Shown: one piece after another, positions 12,322 to 23,758 of the stretch | Layout of the letters: every line of letters starts with the position of its first letter | Numbering within the stretch: the first letter of the stretch is position 1 | NCBI GenBank assembly: GCA_022836615.1 | Contig: MU405236.1 | Coordinates: 186,001 to 250,000 of the forward strand | Source of the DNA: Annulohypoxylon bovei var. microspora | Lineage: Eukaryota > Ascomycota > Sordariomycetes > Xylariales > Hypoxylaceae | Length of the DNA: 64,000 bases | Direction of reading: 5' to 3' | Notes under the pieces: model-generated | Told to the model about the DNA's origin: nothing | Database searches by the model: none | The model's input: the letters and a program-made list of their open reading frames with translations, nothing else | Program-made: the position numbers and the translations under genes

Positions 12322-13906
12322 CTAGACATTTACAGATTCAAATTTTCGGCGCTTGGCCTCGGCGTGGAACTGTTCGCGGGTGTATACCGCCATATCCATC
12401 CCGGTTCGTGCGAGATCCCTGGAGCCAAACAGTCTTCTCTGGCCGCGTATCTGCGTCGGTCTGGGAAGGCGATGTCTCGCCAATGGTTTAGGGGTGAAGC
12501 GTTTGTCGTCGTCCCTCTTCCGATCAGGCTTGGGGCAACAAGCGCACTGTCCACAGTCGTCTTTATCCGTTTTTCTAATGATGGCCTCACGCTTCTTCGC
12601 TTCCCTCTGTGCGGTGCGTTCCTTGACTAGGTTGTCATCGTTAGTAACCCTTCGCCTTGGCCTGAGGAGGCAGATATATCTGAGACTCACCGAGCTGGGC
12701 AGCGAACTGCTTGACCTTCAGCGGCACCCAATCGTAAAGCAGAGCCCGTTCGGGGTACAGGTAGGTCAGGCTAAAGTACAGCTTGGCCTCGCGTTGAAAT
12801 CGAACCTTTACACCCACCGCCTCGACGTGCCCGTTGGGCAAAAACACTAGCTTTCGCCCCTCATCTACCAGACGTGGGAGGTGCGCGTTATCCCGGTAAT
12901 GGACGCCCTGGATGCCTTGGGTACCGCGGTCCATCTCGGCGTTGGCCATAGGGAACTTTTCGCGGAAGAGGCTCTTTCCCTCTTCCCAGGACAGCTTCAT
13001 CTCGTACCTACAAAAACGGATATAATCCATTTCCTCTAGCGTGTACTTCACATTGTTATGCGGTGCCTTTGCGTCAACTTGGTCCTCCTTAGATTCCTTC
13101 TTTACTACTCCGGACGAAGGTTGTTGACAAGGCCGGTGGCAATAATCGCGGAGCTGTGGCGTGTACTGCTGTTTCTCGCGGTATAGGACTGGCGCCGGGT
13201 CGCAGAAATCCAGGTTAATGTTCAATAGTGACGTCCCTTCTTGGTTCCGTGGCTGCGAGAGGTTACTCTTTGTGTCGCCGGACTCCTTCCTCCATAGATT
13301 GAGGTACCGGACGATAGGATCTTCGGACGGTGAGTACGCTGGTTTGCTTGAGAATGTATATTCATTATTAGGCTCCGGACTAGAATAAGTCGAATTCAAA
13401 GGTCCCTTGACCCTAGAGTGCGAAGAGGGACGGCGATTCTTATTGTCAGCTAGGGGAAGGAGATAGTTGAGACTTGGTAGTTCGACTAGAGGAAGTTTGG
13501 TTTTCTTAGTAGTCTCATCCAAGCTATCACGTCTATGCTTGAGAGATCCTCGGTGAGGCGGTATCAATTCAAGTTTAGGAATCTCATCGAGTTCGTATTT
13601 TGGACGCGGCGTCTGCGGGGACGAAGGTGCAGTTGATATTACCTCCCAGGAATCCGCGGATGAAGCTTGGGAGAACGAGGTGCGAGAACTAACGCTAATT
13701 GGGGAATAAGGAGGTTCCGGGATAGGCGTACGTCGGATTGCGCCATCCGCTCCTTTGAACCCGAAGGGGCTCGGGAGCCGGCCGAAATTCAGTTGAGACG
13801 ACTGGGGTTGTAACGTACGGAGCGGAAACGAGGAATCTAAAGTCGCTTTCCGCTGAATAGTCATGGACTCCATATTTGCTGTGTCGTTATTATATTGAAC
13901 TCGCAT
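12322..13906 (-). CDS. Unrecognised nuclear-looking protein, possibly Myb/SANT-related
   Basis: Model complement(join(12322..12626, 12691..13906)), 506 aa, one 64-nt GT-AG intron. The start is the first ATG in the frame (MRVQYNND); a longer frame to 13960 begins only with TTG. Residues 1 to about 280 are Ser/Pro-rich, with proline-directed sites such as SSPQTPRP, and look disordered. A helical segment follows (YTLEEMDYIRFCRYEMKLSW then EEGKSLFREKFPM), resembling the helix pattern of fungal Myb/SANT-like regions. The tail is strongly basic with a Cys cluster (CGQCACCPKPDRKRDD) and RRKFESVNV at the end. I do not recognise the family. A role in nuclear gene control is a guess from composition. 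Confidence 0.75.
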
Positions 13907-16900
13907 GCCGTCCGTAGAAGCCAGACTGAGGATAGCCTCGGAGAAAGCAAGGGCAAACAACTTAGGAAAAGGCCTAGATGATAAGGAACGCTAGTTATGG
14001 AGCGGAGCGTGAAGGGAGCGAGACTATTTATGACTCCTGAGTCGATGTAGAAGCGCGAGCAGGTGGAGGCCGGGGTTAGACAAGTACCCTTGTGTTAAAT
14101 ATAAGACCAACAACTTCCCGACGCATAGGGCCACATCTACTGAAGAGTAGATACGCCTCCCCACAGGCTGAAATAATAATAGCAAACACCCCGGGTGCCG
14201 CTAGAGGAAACTATTGCTCTTGCTTCTTAGCTTTCCGATATATAGCACGGGTCGAATTGATAGGTACGCCTATTTGTCTCTGAGAATATAGTATACCGTT
14301 AGAGTGATTTTTACTTAGTCTCTCTCTAGTCAGGAGATTGGTGGCAACATGAGAGACATGAACGACCGCGGAGAATAGATCGTTCTGCACTGGGGAGCAG
14401 CCGAGGTAGCATGGAAGGAATGGCGAACGAATGACATGTAGAAATGACAGCGCTCAAGCAGAGGAGCCAATCCAACCGCAATTCGTGGATCGATCGCGCA
14501 AGGGGGGCTCGAGTCTTGTTAAGGCTACCCTCGACACAAACCTAGTACCCTGACACATTTGTTTCAGTAACTAAAATCGACGGTGTTCCGGTCGTGCATA
14601 GAACGACCAAAACGAGGATTACAGTGCAGAAACGAAATGCGCCATCAACATTAGTGGTATAGAGATCGTCTGCGATAGAACCTCAGCAGCGAAGTGCGTT
14701 CCCCCCTCCCCCCTCCTCGCCCGAGATGGAAATGACTTAAGCACTTCGGGATTATGCTTCTCTATTCTAGCCTGTTAAGTCTAACTAACCCGCATTGTTC
14801 ACTGGGACCAGCACCTTTTGTGTCGTGCCGTGCCATTCGCTGACAACCCCGGCAGCCTCCCAAACTGTCGGGACGCGAGAGACCAATGGTGGCCACGAGA
14901 AAGTCCAGGGGCAGCAAACCGAAGAGGGGATGAAAATTGGCGGGCCGGTTATGCGCTGAATAACTGTAAAGGGAGGCACAATTGTGCAAGGTGTGCTGTC
15001 AGCCTGCGAAGAGGATTCAGTGCTGGGCAGCGCACGAAAAGAGCCAGCCATCGTGCCAACCACTCGAGAGAACGTCGTATGGATGTGCCATCATTGGAAG
15101 AGGCTTAGCTCATTCCGGATTAAAAAACAGGATTCTCATATAAGACGTCAATACCGCCTCAACCTACGAGGCGCGCGCGGTAAGACTGCTTTCTTTTTAT
15201 CACCATAAGCGCGGTGATGAGGTTATGGGGAACCTCATTGGACTATCGACGTCGTGGGGGTATGTGTGGTCGAGACTCTTTGACTCTCGGCCCGTCAAGA
15301 CATAGGTGGATAGTCGGGCCAGGACAATCTTTGCCTAACTCGGCTCTGTCCTCATTCCTTGCAGATAAAGATTTCTTAGTTACTTAGCCCTGCGCATATG
15401 ACCAGGCAGTTCAAATCATGCACGAGAAGCGGACTCTTGCCAGATTGGAATACTCGTGCAGAACATGGGGAGGCGCTAAGTACGACGTAAACCATTCTTA
15501 GGCACGAGAGGATAAGAAGCCAGCACAGAGTTGTAGATTAAGTCGCCAGAACGACTCTGCAGATTGCATCCCTGCTCCTCCCTGCCCTGAATACATCTGT
15601 AACGAGACCCCAATGACACCTAAACCACATTTTTATGTTGGTTAGAAGCGTCCGCGCATCATCCGACGAGCTTGTGACTTGGCCTACCAAGCCGAGTGGA
15701 ATACCCAAAGCCGATATCTCTACCTAGATACTATTTTTTACAACTCTTGAACCACCCCCCGTTTTTCGACTTCCCAACTTGTTACTCAATAGTCTAGCAG
15801 TAAAACCAATACACGGGAGCGCAATGACACCCCGAGCTGATCTGGTCTGCAATGCCGTGACTACCTAGGTATGTAGCCCCTGAGCTTCGATGGTGGTAGT
15901 TAATTCTTACCTCCAAGTCTACCGATAGCTAATGCCTCGGGTCGAACATCTACGCCGCTGAGAGTATTGTCTTTTATTTTATTCCTTTTTCCACCCGTGT
16001 CTATGGCTATCTTTTCGAGCTTCAGCTAATACCTAGGCTACGAGAATGGGGGTATACCTAGCTAAGTACCTAGGTAGGTATAAAGGCTAGAGGTAGAACG
16101 GGCTGGGACTGGGATATGACTTCGGGTTTTTATCAGTCGAGTAAACTCATTAGACAAAGGGGGGAACCGCCCTGTAGATGTCGACTAAGGCACATCGACG
16201 CTAATAGCAAGGGTTCTCCAGACTGATCTCCAGATTCTTTAGCTACGGGGCTTGATCTGCCATTAAACTCCCCCGCTGGATTGAAATCCCGTCTTGTTAA
16301 GGGTTCAGGCTCGCGGCCCGTCGAAATTAATTTTAGCGCATACAGCACCTTTGAGCCTTTGATGAGCATTTGTCGGGGTGAAAGCCGAGATCTGACAGCC
16401 ATCCTCAGACCAGTCCACATCGGGGAGTTACTTATTCCGCTATGATGAAACTGGCTTACGGCGAGGTTTTATACTTATGACATATCATATTAAAGGATAT
16501 TTCCAGAATTCACAGAGCATGTCCACATCTTAAGGATGTCTCATTCTCCAACTGTTGCGTAGAGCTGTTCTTTTACCACAATTAACATTCCTTTTCGTTG
16601 CCGCGAATACGATCATATTCGGCTCTCGGCTCGATGGAGTACGCATTCGAGGATGTTTCAATAGTATTTGAGGCTCCGTGGTTTTGAAACATGTCAGGGA
16701 GCTACCTAGGTGTCCGCGAAATGATGACACCGGTCTCAGAACGCCGTCATTACCGTGGAAATGACAACCGTTATCGTACTACGGTTACACTCAGACGTAA
16801 AGATGCTTTTTTGAATGAAGCCTGCGTGTGACAAGAACGGCTGGCGAACTCTCGTAACGGGAGGCGCTTCATTTTCGGTCGTGAAGTATTGTCGGGTAGG

Positions 16901-17016
16901 TCGGCGATGAATATTAAGACATTAGCAGTCTAGACAAGTGGTTGGCCAAACACTTCACCGTGTGCAAATTGCGGGCTCGAATATTAAGCCAGCGACTTGT
17001 CTGGGCAGCCTAAGGA
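13907..17016. other. Long intergenic region, no gene recognised
   Basis: About 3.1 kb upstream of the preceding minus-strand gene and downstream of the histidine phosphatase. Open frames are under 100 codons and look random. A C-run (CCCCCCTCCCCCCTCC) lies at about 14701-14716 and a CTAGCTAAGTACCTAGGTAGG run near 16055-16080. No tRNA, 5S rRNA or transposon end was seen. Confidence 0.45.
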
Positions 17017-18324
17017 CTAGAGCTTTGGAGTCCCGACTACGGGGTCGATGTGGCTGTCGTGGCTGTCTGACCCTGTCCTGTCAACGGCCGTATCAGAGCT
17101 GGAAGGCGTAATATTTGACAACCACAGGCCATTTTCGTCTGTTTCGATGAATGATTCGTCACCAGAAAATTTCCTATTGTTATTGTTTAGCCAATTGCCG
17201 GAAGATCACCGAAAGAGGCAAGCTTAGACAAGAGACACTCACCATCCCCTCTCCTCGCCATGGCGAAGAAAGCTGCAGTCAGAATCTAGCTCGCAGATCC
17301 AGCCTCCGTAAATTCCGGGCCCGCCTCTCGCTAGGGATTCTTGATTAGATCGTGGTGAGTCGTGCGGGTAGTGATCGACGTTGCTTGCAGGATCGATTTC
17401 TGACTGGGCTTTTCCAGATCTTGCTTCTATCCCGATCTGCCTTTCGCCCCGCGCCGCCGGGACTGTGGCTTCAATTACCGTCTCACTGCCAGAATTCGGA
17501 GATGCTTCATTGGCGCTAAATCCCCGACGTCTAAATTTACTCAGCCCACAGGTAAATGCACCAAAATCTGTTTCCATCTGTCCAGTGAGCACCCGCCCAA
17601 GAGCGATGACTACTGCTGCATGAGTAGACAATACCACGGCTTTATGACCCTCTTGATCGCTACGCCTGATAATGAAGTCGGCCGCCTTCGCGACGCGACC
17701 GTGCAGCTGTGGCAGAGTCTCTCCGCGACGTGAAGGCGCCAGACTAGAGGCGTAGCTTGGATCAAGTTCGGGAAAGAAATTTTGCAACTCATTCAGGGGT
17801 GCCGACGATGGATGATCGAAGTGCGCCAAGCCGTACCATTCACTAAGTCCGAGATCTACGCGAGTCCTCTGAGCCTCCCCCGAGACAGTACCAAGCGATT
17901 GGGTCTGGAGAAGCTTGGGGCTGCGCACAAATGGCTGGATAGTTTGCATGCATCGATAATAAGGACTGGAATAGACCTGTTCTATCGGCGGGTTGAGTTC
18001 TAGTAGATGAGTAGCTAATTGATTTGCCTGATCAACACCATGAGACGTGAGAGCGGGATCCGTAGGTAGCCCGGTAGGAGAACGGATGAAAGACGAATAG
18101 TTGCCGGTGGACGGGTCAACGGTCCAGTGAGAACGGAACTGATGAAAAGTAAGCTTCCATCCGAATAGATAGATTCTAGGTGGCTTCTTCTAGGGGATAG
18201 GGGTGAGCGGAATGGGATGACCCGAGACTTAGAAAAGATTGCTTGTTGTGTAAACAGTAAACAGTAAACTGGAAGTGCGGCTTCTTACCCCGTGCCGGAC
18301 CACATAGATGACCTCCAAAGACAT
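17017..18324 (-). CDS. Histidine-phosphatase-superfamily protein, TFIIIC tau55-like
   Basis: Model complement(join(17017..17173, 17243..18138, 18289..18324)), 362 aa. Exon 1 encodes only 12 residues, MSLEVIYVVRHG, which place the catalytic RHG at residues 10-12; intron 1 falls straight after it. Exon 2 continues FRSHWTVDPSTGNYSSF, then VYSSPYYRCMQTIQPF, and the second catalytic His in VLSTHAAVV at about residue 185. The C terminus reads GGWICELDSDCSFL and, across intron 2, EERGWKFSGDESF. This end is shared with fungal phosphoglycerate-mutase-like proteins related to the tau55 subunit of TFIIIC (yeast Tfc7), which loads Pol III on tRNA genes. Both His and the RHG Arg are present, so activity is possible. 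The TFIIIC assignment is inferred; the phosphatase fold is clear. Confidence 0.88.
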
Positions 18325-19522
18325 TGATATTTAGACACCAAGATTCTCTCTGATTGGATAAGTGGGAAATAGGACGGGAAGTTCGTGATATCGATATTAT
18401 GAGAAATTAGTTGTGGCTGGCATCGATGCATTACGTACCCAACTTAAGGCTAGGTATTAGGTAGGTAGGTATTAATTCGAAGTATACGAAGACCATTTCA
18501 ATTGTGAATGTCTAAGCCGGATAGTTGATCACTGAATTGCTTCATCATTAGAATTGTACTAAGCGGCAAGCCCATGTGGAGGATGCCGAGGCAAGTTCTT
18601 TTTGGGCGTAGTTTACTAGAGGCGTAACTTAAGTGGAGCTGGTAGAGGTCAAAGCACGTCACGTGAATATTATCAATGTAACTGTGCTAGGTATTATGTA
18701 AATCACGTGCGGTGTATACCCCTTTTCATCTTTTCATAATATTACCTGTACGTAATCCGAATTTGACTATCTTCACATGCTGATTTATATTTTACTGAAT
18801 TACACAGTATCGTACAGAAAATTTTATGATGCTATTAATAAAATGTCATCAATTACATTATTTTTTATAACAAAAGTACATACCTAGCATACTTCTACCC
18901 ATGAGTCGGTGTATAAACAACCTGTCAAGCATCGTGCGTAGCCCTGCTAGTTACAATTGTTGGAGAGGTGGCGCTACGGCTTCACTAGCTAGACAGCCAG
19001 GCAACAAAGCAAATCTGCTGTAGCTAAAGAAGCGTGCCGCTTAACTGCCCAGGTATATATGCAATGAATATTAATCATGAAGTCGGATGTGATATATCAA
19101 CTCCGAAATTGTCCGAATCGGGTTCCTAATTTTCCTAGCTACCAATCTAAGGATTGTTCGTGCTTCGCAGGTATAAAGCTTTTCCAATAAATACCATGTC
19201 ACTTCTAGAAGTCTCACAAACAAGCTCGCCATTGTCAATCCACACATGACGAAAGGCCATAATAGGACGGTCGTACACCGCAGAACACGTAATGCAAAAG
19301 GGACAGGTCATAATATTCAGTAGACGATCTCGCCCATTATCTTCATTCCTTATTGTATGTACACTCTGCTCATGCGCACTAATCTATAGTTTCCTATGAA
19401 CATCCCGAGATGTCTGTCCAACACTAGGTCGGCAACCCGAGAATCATTGTGGGCCTCAGTCAATCTGAGGATCTCCACCTCGTAGCTATCCGCTAAGTAA
19501 GCGTATGCGAGAGGCTATTAAT
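18325..19522. other. Intergenic spacer
   Basis: About 1.2 kb upstream of the phosphatase gene and downstream of the repeat-protein gene. A TAGGTAGGTAGGTATT run lies at about 18455-18472 and an AT-rich stretch at 18770-18880. No coding or RNA signal is recognised. Confidence 0.45.
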
Positions 19523-20135
19523 TTCTATGAAAACCAGTTAGCGTCTTATCGTGGGAAAATAGACTAGTGTCTGCTTACAAGCTGCGGCGGCAGCCTTGGC
19601 AGCAGCGGCCTTGGCGCCCTTCGCCTTAGTACCGGAAGCCTTCTGTCCAGCGTGATGTCGCTTGTCACCGGCAGCCTTCGCGGCCGCGTTTGCCTTCGCA
19701 CCCTTGGCCTTCTTGCCGGCGTGATGTCGCTTTTCACCGGCAGCCTTCGCGGCCTCGTTAGCTTTCGCACCCTTGGCCTTCTTGCCGGCATGGTGTCGCT
19801 TGGCGTTGCTAAGTTCATAATTAGCAATGATCGTGAGTATATACAAAGTGAGGATTCCTTACTTGTTGGCAGGGGCGGCGTTAGCCTTGGGGGCTTTCGG
19901 GGCCTTAGCAGCCTTGGCCGCCGGGGCAGCGTTGGCATTTGCCGCGTTGGCGTTAGCACCGGCAGGGGGGGCGTTGGCTGCTGCTACATCTACAAATCAT
20001 TGTCAGAAATATACCGGAGACTCTCTAGGTTGCTGTTAACTCACTGTTACCGCTAGCCTTCTGACCGGCGTGGTGACGGGGCATCACCAGGGCGCTGGCG
20101 GCGGTAGCGAGAACGAGGATGTTGATGAACTTCAT
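19523..20135 (-). CDS. Secreted Ala/Lys/His repeat protein with Kex2-type sites
   Basis: Model complement(join(19523..19524, 19579..19808, 19863..19989, 20045..20135)), 149 aa. The N terminus MKFINILVLATAASA is a classic signal peptide with an ASA cleavage site. The mature part holds four HHAG units, each straight after PR or KR. Two central units are full 23-residue repeats, KRHHAGKKAKGAKAN then [EA]AAKAAG[ED]; the last begins KRHHAGQKASGTKAKG. Between units lies an Ala/Asn/Pro-rich linker (ANAPPAGANANAANANAAP). Dibasic Kex2 cleavage would release His/Lys/Ala-rich cationic peptides. Family membership is not recognised; repeat proteins cut by Kex2 are known in fungi. The last intron (GTAAGC donor, GCTAAC branch, ATAG acceptor) interrupts the stop codon, T|AA. 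If it is retained the protein gains CKQTLVYFPTIRR and ends at 19538. No Tyr and no DUF3328 gene nearby, so a ustiloxin-type route is not supported. Confidence 0.8.
19664..19801 (-). repeat. Two near-identical 69-bp coding repeats
   Basis: Two adjacent 69-bp units (19801-19733 and 19732-19664), each encoding one KR-HHAG repeat of 23 residues. They differ at a few positions, most visibly the GAG/GCG codon and the GAA/GAC last codon. A diverged third unit begins at 19663. The near identity points to recent unequal crossing-over or selection for sameness. Confidence 0.85.
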
Positions 20136-23100
20136 TTTGACTGGTGGTTGAAGATGAGGCGAAAGCTGAAGTTGTTTAATGAACGTCTACTGAATCGATG
20201 AAAATGAGTGATTTTTAAAAAAGGTAGACCGGCCACCAGGGTATAACGAATTAGAGCAAGGAGATGGAATGAAGAAAAATGAAGCTGATGCTTTGAGTGT
20301 TGAGAACGGGATGGAGAAGAAGAAAAAAATCGTCTGAATTATCGTGAGTTTCTTGGCTACTTATACACATTCACAGCTGGATATGCTATATCCTAGCCTT
20401 CAACTACACTTTCACCGGGGCCATGACGAAATGACGCCTAACCTCGAAGCCTCGTCCAGGGCTTGGCGCTCGAGGCGCTTCTCTTTCGTAGGTGACAGGG
20501 TCCAAAACACACGTGCCGTCGCACTACAGTTGCTGAATTTTTTTTCCCTTCACGATGATGGGTGGAATTCTTCAGCGGCATTTAGTGCCAGCTTCGCCTA
20601 AAAAGGTGTAGGCAGGATTTCGCGACGTTTCAGCAAGATCTGAGGCAGGGTGGGACATCCAGAATATGGGGGAGAAGCTTGAAGCACTTGTTTCAAGCTT
20701 TCATTGGTCAATTTCTCGCACTAGAACGGGAGAGAAACCGGCGATCTGACACAATAAGTGCCAAGACTACCGAAAATAGTAAGTCCCCGTCATCGAGAGA
20801 GATCCATGGGTCCTAGAGGCTATCACTGATTTACCTTAGCGAGCAATCCTATGGCAATCTTTGATTGGCACAGCCTTAGCACCCGGCGCTGGAAAATCTC
20901 AACATTGGTCGAATATTTCAAACCCTCCGTGCGAGGTGCCGTCCTCATCTCTCTTGGCCCTTTTTTCAATGCAACCTCCAGTCTTGGCATCTTGTTCGCG
21001 AACATCTCTAGCTCATAAATTCGTATTAACCTTATCCTTATCCTTAATTTAATCACAACATCAAGTTTTTAAGAACGCGATGAAACCAGGGAAACAAATC
21101 GAGTACAGTACTATGTAAAGACGACCGAGCACAACGGTAACTACATAAGTGGACTCCATTGTCGTCTCGGAGATTAGACGACACCGCCGATTTAACGCGT
21201 AACAGCTTCGGATATCAGATCTCAGCAATAGGCCTAGTTTCATACCTCTAAGTAAGCATTGTTACTAATCTGGGTTTCTTGATCTATTCAAAGGCCAAAA
21301 ATATATCTTTCAGTTTTAAACGCATATCAGTTTCAGCGCCTAGCATGAGACGGGCTTTTTAAGGCTTTGTCCATGATTGAAATAGGAGACCGTTGGAAAG
21401 GTCAAGAATTAGCGGATCTACGCCGGGGTCCGCCATGATTTGCGGTGAATCCTGATCAAGCTTTCATCGACATTGCATATCTTTAATAGAAGGCCCCTAA
21501 AGCTCTGTGCCACTTCTGCTGAGATCTCCCTATGCCAATCCCAATACCCCGTTACTTAATGACAGGCCTAAGCTTATCCACCTATTAGAAGATATTCGAA
21601 GGGTAAAAGTTTGCTCAAGGTCGGGAAGTAGGGGGTAAATGATGTTATACGATGTATAATTATGTTCTTTTCCTTGGATAACTGACAGGTCATGAAAGCC
21701 ATTAACTACTATTCTTTGATAAAAAGAAATGTTAGAAGGGCTTGTCCAAACCCATTTGAGTGGTCGTTAATTGGCCAAGTTTCAACTCTTGTCTAGATTC
21801 TATTACTAAGATGTGTTAGGAATTTTAGCTGACGATCTAACTAAAAGGCGCTAACCAGCATTGTTGGAGGTACTATTACGTCGAGGCTACGACTCCGAAC
21901 GAGGTTAGGTTGAATAGCGCGAATACTCACATGGGTGCAACCGAAACGAGTATCAAAGCTCACCAACTACCTAACCTACCAATGCCTATTTCGTATTACG
22001 ACACATAGCATGCTACGTTGGTTCAAGGCTCCAAGCATCGTTTCTAAGGGAATGCCCTAAGCTCTGGTCATGGGCAGTGGCGTAAACGTTTGAGCCTCCG
22101 GCGATCCCGCTACTGTGGTTTTGGTATGCAACGGTGTGGCTGAAAAAGACGACTATTACTACTTTCCTCGCTTCCCAGCATGTTTTACCATCGTTAATCA
22201 GGAAATGGGTTCACAGACATCGAGTCAAAGGGCCTAATCCTGCACATGACGCATGGGGATTTGAGCAGAGAAAGTGTTGGGACATGCATATGTACCCAAT
22301 CGAAGAAAATATATTTCCTTCAAGCGTGTCAAAAGCGGTCAATGACATTGATTAATTTTTGAAGAGTATTGACCATACAACTAATACATGAATTCTCGTT
22401 CATAAATATTATACACGCTAGGTTGTCAGCATCATCGTTCACTAGACGCTTGAAGATAAACCATAAGATAGGAGTGAGTTCGTAGCCAGATTTGAATCTT
22501 CGGATCAAATTCCGCGTCTTGGCTAGTAAGCCTGCTGTCTTAATATCCATCCCTTTGTTAAACCCTCGAATCCGCCGGGATGAATACCTACACTGGTGTC
22601 TCTCATCACTCAATCATATTGATACTATATATTTGGTGACAGCTGACGATTGCGAAGATCCAGGGTCTTTGATTCAAATCCCGACGGGGAACATTTGGTC
22701 TACAGAATTCTAGACCCCTATTAAGCTCCACATGAACTTCTTACATACAAAGTAGATATGCCACATCGTCCGTCCGTAATTGAGACAACCCAGGTTACCA
22801 TCGTACCTCATAATTTTGTGAGTGGTAGCGATGGTGAACTATTTAAGATAAGAATAGCTAATCGATTTTTTCGAAGGCTCATCTCAGACAATGGTTCGGC
22901 CCCTCGGACAAGAAGCCGCAAAGAAATGTGCAGAAAGCGGTGTAAGGGTCCAAGACAATTCTCTTTTGGTAAGGAGTGAATATTGCTTCTGGTCTCTCAA
23001 GTTTGAACGTCTAATGCTGTTCTGCACAGCTAACTTCTCCCCAGCTCACTGAATATCTCACTCCCCCATGGGGTTTACGTGTCAATGTCAGTTTGTATTA

Positions 23101-23758
23101 GACATGGCAAGCTAAAATCAACCCCAATGATATGAAATTTATAATTGGTAATTGAAATATGCGTAGTTATTTAGAAGATAATACCATTATACCTACCTAA
23201 GCATAATTAGTACCTCCTAGTAGGCACGCAACAAAAGTAATCGAAATGTGTCGTGTACCTAGTTATATTCGTACCTAGTACTAGCAATACTCTAAGATAG
23301 TCCTCCATGTGATGTTAATATTAGCATGACTCTTATGTCAATTTCATGAAATAGTCTATGAATAGATGATACGAATGGAAACCTTAAATCCGCCTCGAAT
23401 TTAGTAAAACGCCGTGGTGACAGTTTAGTAGCTTGTGCTCGTGATTGGCAGTTTGATAGGGCTGTTGATGTCTCTTGAAACGTATCTGGTCTCGAGAGAA
23501 CCTGGGGTAATGTAATCCTATTACCTTATTTCTACATCATTTAGCCTCAAAAGAGCCTGTATGCATCTGGGTAGTGCTTTGCATTGGGCAAATGTTCTCG
23601 GGGCCTTTTTTCGTAGGGGTAGACTCACGATCAGCAGATGAGATGGCACGATGATGTGCAAGAACATTGTTCAAAGACTGCTTAGGCTTTGTAGAGTTGA
23701 TATACATGTTTCTGTTATACAGAATTACACATTGCTAACTTTATACAGTTGCCCATCT
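20136..23758. other. Long gene-poor region
   Basis: About 3.6 kb between the start of the repeat-protein gene and the 3' end of the MRH4 gene. The first few hundred bases are the repeat-protein promoter. Open frames are short and unrecognised. Around 22890-23095 a weak short-chain-dehydrogenase-like segment can be imagined (GQEAAKKCAESGVRV, then TEYLTPPWGLRVNV), but it is too fragmentary to call. From about 23090 the sequence is AT-rich with CTACCTAAG runs. No RNA gene is recognised. Confidence 0.4.

Noticed and set aside
13907..13960. N-terminal extension of the gene ending at 12322
   Set aside because: The extra 18 codons start with TTG; the first ATG is at 13906.
19564..19959. Arg/Pro-rich 131-codon minus-strand frame
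   Set aside because: Out-of-frame reading of the repeat-protein exons and introns; no signal peptide or start context.
22640..22710. tRNA-like T-arm sequence (TTGATTCAAATCCC)
   Set aside because: No matching acceptor stem, D arm or anticodon arm could be folded.
22885..23095. Short-chain-dehydrogenase-like words on + strand
   Set aside because: Only two short segments in uncertain frames; catalytic and cofactor motifs are not readable.
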